45,761 nucleotides of DNA from Actinomycetes bacterium (GTDB lineage: Bacteria; Actinomycetota; Acidimicrobiia; Acidimicrobiales; Ilumatobacteraceae): NCBI GenBank assembly GCA_025359865.1, contig JANYDH010000122.1, forward strand, positions 1 to 45,761, read 5' to 3'. The position numbers and the translations under genes were made by a program. Of this stretch, positions 40,970-45,761 are shown piece after piece. The notes under the pieces were generated by a model. The model saw nothing but the letters and a program-made list of their open reading frames with translations. It did no database searches and was not told the DNA's origin. How positions within the stretch are numbered: position 1 is the stretch's first letter; each line of letters opens with the position of its first letter.

Positions 40970-42168
40970 GCGGCGCAACGATGAGCGGCGCACGGTGGTT
41001 CCATCGCAAGCGTCCGATGAGCAACGAGTGGCATGACGATCCGTGGGATGACACCGAGCTCATCATGGCCACTGTGGTCGAACGGCCGCGACGATCATTT
41101 CGTCCGTTGCGTTTCGTCGTCTATCTGGCGCTGATGGTCGGTCTGGCCGGGGTGATTGCTGCCGGGTCGGTCGCGTTCTGGTACGTCCGCAAGATCAACC
41201 CGGAAGGTGAGGCCACAGAGGCGGTCAACTTCACCGTGAATGCCAATGACACACTCGAGACGCTCAGCGTGCGTCTTCAAGATGACGGGTTCGTCAGCGA
41301 CGCGAACGTGTTTCGGTGGTACGTCGGCAAGCAGGGCGGGCTGGAACTCACTCCCGGCTACTACCAACTTCGCCACGGTGACCACATGGGCAACATCATG
41401 CGGGTGCTGCGTACGCCACCCGAGCAGACCTATACCAAAGTCACGTTCCCCGAAGGATTCACCCTTGCCAAGATGGCCGACCGGCTGAACGAAAAGGTTC
41501 CCAGGTTGTCGGTCCGCAACTACCTCGAGGCAGCGTCGGACGGCAGCATTCGGTCCGTGTATTCACCAGCGGGCGAAAACAGCCTCGAGGGTTTGCTGTT
41601 TCCCGACACATATCAGGTGTCCAACGGTGAGTCGGTCACCCGCCTGCTGCTCCGCCAGGTCGAGTTGATGGAACGAGTCGGCCGCCAAGAGCAGATCGTC
41701 GAGAAGGGGTACGCCCTCAAACTCAACGCCTATCAGGTGCTGATCATCGCTTCGATGGTGGAACGCGAGGCAAAGGTCGATGCCGATCGTCCGATGATCG
41801 CTCGTGTCATCCTCAACCGCATCGAAAAGGGTATGCCCCTCCAGATCGACGCAACACTGTTCTACGGTCAAGATCCGACGTTGTCGGTCGGGCGGCTGAA
41901 GCTGATCGATTCTCCTTACAACACATACATGTATGCGGGCCTACCACCGACACCGATTGCCAACCCCGGTCGGGCATCGATCAACGCGGTTGTCAATCCG
42001 GCGGTCGACCCACCTGAGGGTGGTGCGATCTGCAAGGGCCTGGCAAAGGGGGACTGTCACTGGTATTACTACGTGCTGGCCGATACCGACGGTCGGCACG
42101 CGTTCGCTGTGACGCTTGAGCAGCATCAGGCCAATGTCGACATCGCGCGAGCGGCGGGCCTCTTATGA
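40966..42168 (+). CDS. mltG: Endolytic murein transglycosylase MltG
   Basis: MltG cleaves nascent glycan strands during cell-wall synthesis. The 400-residue protein has a cytoplasmic tail, one membrane segment at about residues 48-75 (FVVYLALMVGLAGVIAAGSVAF), a LysM-like subdomain and the catalytic YceG domain with IIASMVEREAK (catalytic Glu), IARVILNRIEKGMPLQID, SPYNTYMYAGLPPTPIANPG. The start at 40966 overlaps the ruvX TGA; near-tandem GAGCGGCGCAACGAT repeats here give three closely placed ATGs, two in this frame (40966 and 40981). Confidence 0.93.
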   Translation: MSGATMSGARWFHRKRPMSNEWHDDPWDDTELIMATVVERPRRSFRPLRFVVYLALMVGLAGVIAAGSVAFWYVRKINPEGEATEAVNFTVNANDTLETLSVRLQDDGFVSDANVFRWYVGKQGGLELTPGYYQLRHGDHMGNIMRVLRTPPEQTYTKVTFPEGFTLAKMADRLNEKVPRLSVRNYLEAASDGSIRSVYSPAGENSLEGLLFPDTYQVSNGESVTRLLLRQVELMERVGRQEQIVEKGYALKLNAYQVLIIASMVEREAKVDADRPMIARVILNRIEKGMPLQIDATLFYGQDPTLSVGRLKLIDSPYNTYMYAGLPPTPIANPGRASINAVVNPAVDPPEGGAICKGLAKGDCHWYYYVLADTDGRHAFAVTLEQHQANVDIARAAGLL

Positions 42169-43016
42169 CTGACGGCGGGGTGATTACCGGAGCCACTCGT
42201 GTGGCCGGTGTGATTGGTTCTCCGGTGCGGCACAGCCTGTCTCCGGCAGTGCACAATGCAGCGTTTGCCGCGGCCGGCGTGCCCTGGGTGTACGTTGCGT
42301 TCGATGTGGCACCCGGTCGAGCAGCCGATGCGCTAGCAGCTGCTCGTGCACTTGGACTCGGTGGGCTTTCGGTGACCATGCCACACAAGGACGACATCGC
42401 CGACGCCGTCGACGAGCTCGACCCGGCCGCGGCAGCGCTGCACAGCGTCAACACGGTCGTTCCTCTGCCCGGCGGTCGGATGAAGGGATACAGCACCGAT
42501 GGTGCCGGCTTTGTGGCAGCGCTCGACGAAGCCGGTCACGCTCCAGCCGGTCGGCGCATCGCCGTCCTCGGGGCGGGGGGCGCTGCGCGTTCTGTCATCG
42601 ACGCACTCGCCCGTGCCGGTGCCGACGAGCTCGTCATCATCAATCGATCGAATGACCGGGCTCGTGCGGCGGCAGCTCTGGCCGGCCCTGCTGGGCGGGT
42701 CGGCGACCAGCACGACGTCCGCCACTGTGACATGGTGATCAATGCCACCTCGGTCGGCATGGGCAGTACCGAGATGCCCGTCGACGCGGCGCTGTTGCAC
42801 GCCGGACAGGTCGTGGCCGATCTGGTCTATCACCCGCTCGATACCGCGTTGTTGCAGTCCGCTCGTCGTGCTGGCGCCGCCACCGTTGACGGCCTCGGCA
42901 TGCTGGTGCATCAGGCTGTGCTGCAACAAGTGCTCTGGCTCGGCATTCGCCCCGACCCGCAGGTCATGCGCTCCGCTGCGCTCCGAGAGTTGGCGGCGCG
43001 CGCACAGATAGTCTGA
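42165..43016 (+). CDS. aroE: Shikimate dehydrogenase
   Basis: AroE reduces 3-dehydroshikimate to shikimate with NADPH. Landmarks in the 283 residues: GVIGSPVRHSLSPAVHNAAF (shikimate site), VTMPHKDDIADAVDEL (catalytic Lys), NTVVPLPGG, LGAGGAARSVIDAL (NADP loop) with NRSNDRA, and GLGMLVHQAVLQQ. It overlaps mltG by four bases and is followed by aroC after 6 bases. Confidence 0.94.
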   Translation: MTDGGVITGATRVAGVIGSPVRHSLSPAVHNAAFAAAGVPWVYVAFDVAPGRAADALAAARALGLGGLSVTMPHKDDIADAVDELDPAAAALHSVNTVVPLPGGRMKGYSTDGAGFVAALDEAGHAPAGRRIAVLGAGGAARSVIDALARAGADELVIINRSNDRARAAAALAGPAGRVGDQHDVRHCDMVINATSVGMGSTEMPVDAALLHAGQVVADLVYHPLDTALLQSARRAGAATVDGLGMLVHQAVLQQVLWLGIRPDPQVMRSAALRELAARAQIV

Positions 43017-43022
43017 ACGCTG

Positions 43023-44192
43023 ATGTTGCGCTTCTTGACCGCCGGAGAATCCCATGGCCAGGCGCTTGTCGTCATCATCGAGGGGCTACCTGCGGGGTTG
43101 GCGATCACGGTCGACGACATCCAGGTCGAGATGGCCCGGCGACGGTTGGGATATGGCCGTGGGCCCCGTCAGAAGTTCGAACAGGACGAGTTGACGCTGA
43201 TCGGCGGTGTTCGCCACGGCCGTACGCTGGGCTCGCCGTTGGCCATCGAGATCAAGAACTCCGAGTGGTTCCGTAGCGACAAGTGGCACGACGAGATGTC
43301 GCCGGCTCCTGGGATCACCAAAGATCCACTCACGAAGGTCCGTCCTGGCCACGCCGATCTCGTGGGCATGCAGAAGTATGGCTTCACCGATGCGCGTGAC
43401 GTGCTCGAACGGGCCAGCGCGCGAGAGACGGCGGCGCGTGTTGCGGGCGGCGCTGTGGCCAAGAAGTTGCTCGCCGAGTTGGGCGTCGAGATCATCTCCC
43501 ACGTTGTGCAGATGGGCTCGGCACGGGCGCCGTCGAGTGATCGGCCGCTACCCGCCGACCTCGATGCGGTCGATGAATCGCCGGTTCGTTGCTTTCATCC
43601 GGGTGCTGCCGACGCGATGATCGATGAGATCAAGGCTGCCGCCAAAGACGGCGATTCGCTCGGAGGCATCGTCGAGGTGCTCGGGTACGGCGTCCCGCTG
43701 GGGCTCGGCAGCCACGTGCATTGGGATCGCAAGCTCGACGCGTTGCTGGCCCAGGCTGTGATGAGCATCCAAGCGGTCAAGGGGGTCGAGATCGGCGACG
43801 GCTTCGACGTTGCCGGACGACGCGGTAGCCAAGCTCACGATCCAATCACCTGGGATGCCACAGCGCGCCGGTATCGGCGCGAGAGCACCTTGGCAGGCGG
43901 CACCGAGGGCGGGATCTCCACCGGTGAACTGCTCGTGGTCCGTGCAGCGATGAAACCGCTGGCGACGCTCAACCGGCCAACGCTGAAGACGGTCGATGTC
44001 GTCACCAAAGAGGCAACGGTCAGTTTCAAAGAACGTACCGATGTCACCGCAGTGCCGGCGATGGGCGTAGTCGCCGAGACGATGGTGGCCTTGGTGCTCG
44101 CCGCCGAAGCGCAGCGCAAGTTCGGTGGCGACAGCCTCAGCGAATTCGTTCGAAATGCCCGCAATTTCAACGCCTCACTCGACGAAGCGTGA
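43023..44192 (+). CDS. aroC: Chorismate synthase
   Basis: AroC eliminates phosphate from EPSP to give chorismate and requires reduced FMN. The 389 residues start [21 protein letters not shown]; other signatures are [64 protein letters not shown] and [20 protein letters not shown]. The upstream aroE ends 6 bases before, and aroK follows 10 bases after the stop. Confidence 0.96.
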   Translation: MLRFLTAGESHGQALVVIIEGLPAGLAITVDDIQVEMARRRLGYGRGPRQKFEQDELTLIGGVRHGRTLGSPLAIEIKNSEWFRSDKWHDEMSPAPGITKDPLTKVRPGHADLVGMQKYGFTDARDVLERASARETAARVAGGAVAKKLLAELGVEIISHVVQMGSARAPSSDRPLPADLDAVDESPVRCFHPGAADAMIDEIKAAAKDGDSLGGIVEVLGYGVPLGLGSHVHWDRKLDALLAQAVMSIQAVKGVEIGDGFDVAGRRGSQAHDPITWDATARRYRRESTLAGGTEGGISTGELLVVRAAMKPLATLNRPTLKTVDVVTKEATVSFKERTDVTAVPAMGVVAETMVALVLAAEAQRKFGGDSLSEFVRNARNFNASLDEA

Positions 44193-44202
44193 GGGGCGCT
44201 TT

Positions 44203-44712
44203 GTGGTCAGGCATGATCAGCATGTGGTGTTCATCGGGCTCATGGGGTCAGGCAAATCCACGGTGTCGCGGCTACTAGCAGAGCGGCTGCAACGACCGTT
44301 GTTCGACACCGATCACATGATCGAGGCACGCACCCACCGAACGGTACGCGACATCTTCACCGAGGACGGCGAGACGGCGTTCAGAACACTCGAAACCGAC
44401 GTGTTGTCCGAGGCGTTGCGAAGCGTGACCCCGGCAGTGATCGCGGCGGCGGGCGGAGTGGTGCTCAGTGCCGAGAACCGGCAACTGTTGTTCGACCGGA
44501 CCGTGCGGGTGGTGTGGTTGCGTGCTGATCCAGTCCTGCTCGCCGAACGGGCGAAAGCCGGTGGGCATCGACCGCTGCTCGACGCCGATCCTGCCGGTAT
44601 GTTGCAGACGATGTCCACGGCCCGCGAACCGTTGTATCGCGAGGTGGCCGATGTCATCATCACGGTCGACGGTCGGTCGGTGAGCGACGTGGTCGAGGCG
44701 GTGTTGCGGTGA
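44203..44712 (+). CDS. aroK: Shikimate kinase
   Basis: A 169-residue kinase that phosphorylates shikimate at the 3-OH. The P-loop is GLMGSGKST (residues 12-20), DTDHMIEARTHRTVRDIFTEDGE contains the shikimate-binding Asp, and the AAGGVVLSAEN segment matches the GGG block. RP-L-D near GHRPLLDADP is the lid. GAGGGG lies 6 bases before the GTG at 44203, which I choose; an upstream frame opening at 44125 overlaps aroC. It overlaps aroB by GTGA. Confidence 0.93.
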   Translation: MVRHDQHVVFIGLMGSGKSTVSRLLAERLQRPLFDTDHMIEARTHRTVRDIFTEDGETAFRTLETDVLSEALRSVTPAVIAAAGGVVLSAENRQLLFDRTVRVVWLRADPVLLAERAKAGGHRPLLDADPAGMLQTMSTAREPLYREVADVIITVDGRSVSDVVEAVLR

Positions 44713-45761
44713 GTAAGACGGTCACGGTTTCGGTCGAGTTGGCAGATCGCTCGTATGACGTGCTGGTGGGCCACGGTGCCCGACACGAGTTGGCGTCTCT
44801 GGTTCCGGCCGCTGCGCGGCGCGCTGCGATTGTCACTCAGGCTGGTATTTCGATCGACATCGAACCCGGTCTGCCGAGCGAGGTTTTTACGATCGGCGAT
44901 GGTGAGGGCTTCAAAACGCTGGCCACCATCGAGGAGCTGTGCCGTGGATTCGCACGCATGGGGCTCACCCGCAACGATGTCGTCATCGGCGTCGGGGGTG
45001 GCATGGTCACCGATGTCGCCGGCTTTGCGGCGTCGGTGTGGCACCGTGGCATCCCGGTCGTGCATGTCGCCACCACGTTGCTCGGCATGGTCGACGCTTC
45101 GATCGGCGGCAAGACCGGCGTCAATCTTGCGTCAGTCGATGGCGTCGGTGGCAAGAACCTCATCGGCGCGTTCTGGCAGCCGAGCGGTGTCGTCTGTGAT
45201 CTCGACGCGCTGTCCACACTTGCGCCACGTGAACTGCGCTGTGGCCGCGGCGAGATGGCCAAGTACCACTTCCTCACGGGCGACGATTTGCTCGCCCTCG
45301 GCGAGACCGAGCGCATCGCCCGGTGTGTCCAGATCAAGGCCGACGTTGTGGGCGCTGATGAGCGCGAGAACCTCGGCAACCCACGCGGCCGCGCCTTGTT
45401 GAACTACGGCCACACGCTCGCCCATGCGCTCGAGACCCTAACCGGGCACCGCCTTGCTCATGGCGAGGCGGTCGCCATCGGTCTGATCTATGCGGCCCAT
45501 CTCGCACGGGTGTTGGGCCGCATCGACGAGGCACAAGTGCAGCATCACTACGACGTGGTGGCCGGTGCGTACGACCTGATGGTCGCGTTGCCCGGCGATC
45601 TCGACCACGCTCGAATCGTGGCGCTGATGGCACGCGACAAGAAGGCAACCGATGGTCTCACGTTCGTCCTCGATGGCCCAACCGGTGTGGAATTGGTGAC
45701 CGACGTACCCGAGAGCGCAGTGTTCGACGCGCTCACACTGACCCCCACAACCCAGCTTTGG
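44709..45761 (+). CDS. aroB: 3-dehydroquinate synthase (3' end cut by window edge)
   Basis: AroB converts DAHP to 3-dehydroquinate, using NAD and Zn. The 351 codons in the window have VVIGVGGGMVTDVAGFAASVWHRG, GGKTGVN, GKNLIGAFWQP, the zinc-binding RGRALLNYGHTLAHALE and HGEAVAIGLIYAA. The protein is complete through the usual C-terminal region, but no stop is reached before the end. Given that the last bases match the start of the family-2 palindrome, a TGA soon after is predicted (the palindrome reads ...TTTGG-TCG-TGA in this frame). Confidence 0.93.
   Translation, partial: MSKTVTVSVELADRSYDVLVGHGARHELASLVPAAARRAAIVTQAGISIDIEPGLPSEVFTIGDGEGFKTLATIEELCRGFARMGLTRNDVVIGVGGGMVTDVAGFAASVWHRGIPVVHVATTLLGMVDASIGGKTGVNLASVDGVGGKNLIGAFWQPSGVVCDLDALSTLAPRELRCGRGEMAKYHFLTGDDLLALGETERIARCVQIKADVVGADERENLGNPRGRALLNYGHTLAHALETLTGHRLAHGEAVAIGLIYAAHLARVLGRIDEAQVQHHYDVVAGAYDLMVALPGDLDHARIVALMARDKKATDGLTFVLDGPTGVELVTDVPESAVFDALTLTPTTQLW
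45752..45761. repeat. Possible start of a third family-2 palindrome
   Basis: The last ten bases, CCAGCTTTGG, are identical to the first ten bases of the 51-bp palindrome at 22106. Ten bases alone could be chance, but together with the other half at position 1 they suggest the window was cut at copies of this repeat. Confidence 0.5.

Overview
The window looks like a high-GC actinobacterial chromosome segment, probably class Acidimicrobiia (Ilumatobacter-like). I infer this from base composition, frequent GTG starts, GTGA/ATGA stop-start overlaps and the protein families present; no rRNA or marker comparison was possible. Nearly every gene is a housekeeping or conserved accessory gene. There is no transposase, integrase, phage gene, CRISPR array or toxin/antitoxin pair that I can support.

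Layout. (1) 71-5714, minus strand: a translation operon infC-rpmI-rplT-trmH/spoU-pheS-pheT, preceded by a strongly folded infC leader. (2) 6317-10734, minus strand: a tightly overlapped run def-fmt-rsmB-mog-hisG-cold-shock-like-alkyltransferase-like (ATL). (3) 10735-11504: a long non-coding stretch with a 446-bp repeat element (copy A) and a solo end of the same family. (4) 11505-14972: a divergent DUF4188/MerR pair, then murI-rph-rdgB. (5) 15012-17187: an endonuclease/exonuclease/phosphatase membrane protein, a D-threonine-aldolase-like PLP enzyme and tRNA-Leu(UAG). (6) 17202-21176: a glycerol-3-phosphate type operon (FGGY kinase, FAD dehydrogenase with a BFD-like Fe-S domain, second FAD oxidoreductase). 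(7) 21223-29728: hydrolase, DMT transporter, DUF2461 protein, HerA-like ATPase, SufR-like regulator, YkgJ protein, repeat copy B, ParA-like ATPase and an unknown protein. (8) 29734-37855: GH13 glucosidase, small acidic protein, typA, the secreted DUF1501/DUF1800 pair and a Cys-rich protein. (9) 37893-45761, plus strand: alaS-ruvX-mltG-aroE-aroC-aroK-aroB (aroB runs off the end).

The most unusual material is non-coding. A 420-450 bp element with imperfect inverted ends of about 45 bp occurs twice (11049-11494 and 27815-28233), with a solo end at 10808-10872 and a core-less compact hairpin at 26264-26312. A second, unrelated 51-bp palindrome is complete at 22106-22156, forms the first bases of the window, and appears to begin again in its last ten bases. 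The infC gene seems to start at a rare ATA codon behind a nested long hairpin, which suggests initiation-factor or L20-type feedback. The spoU gene seems to start at CTG.

All product names are from reading protein motifs by eye; no database search was run.
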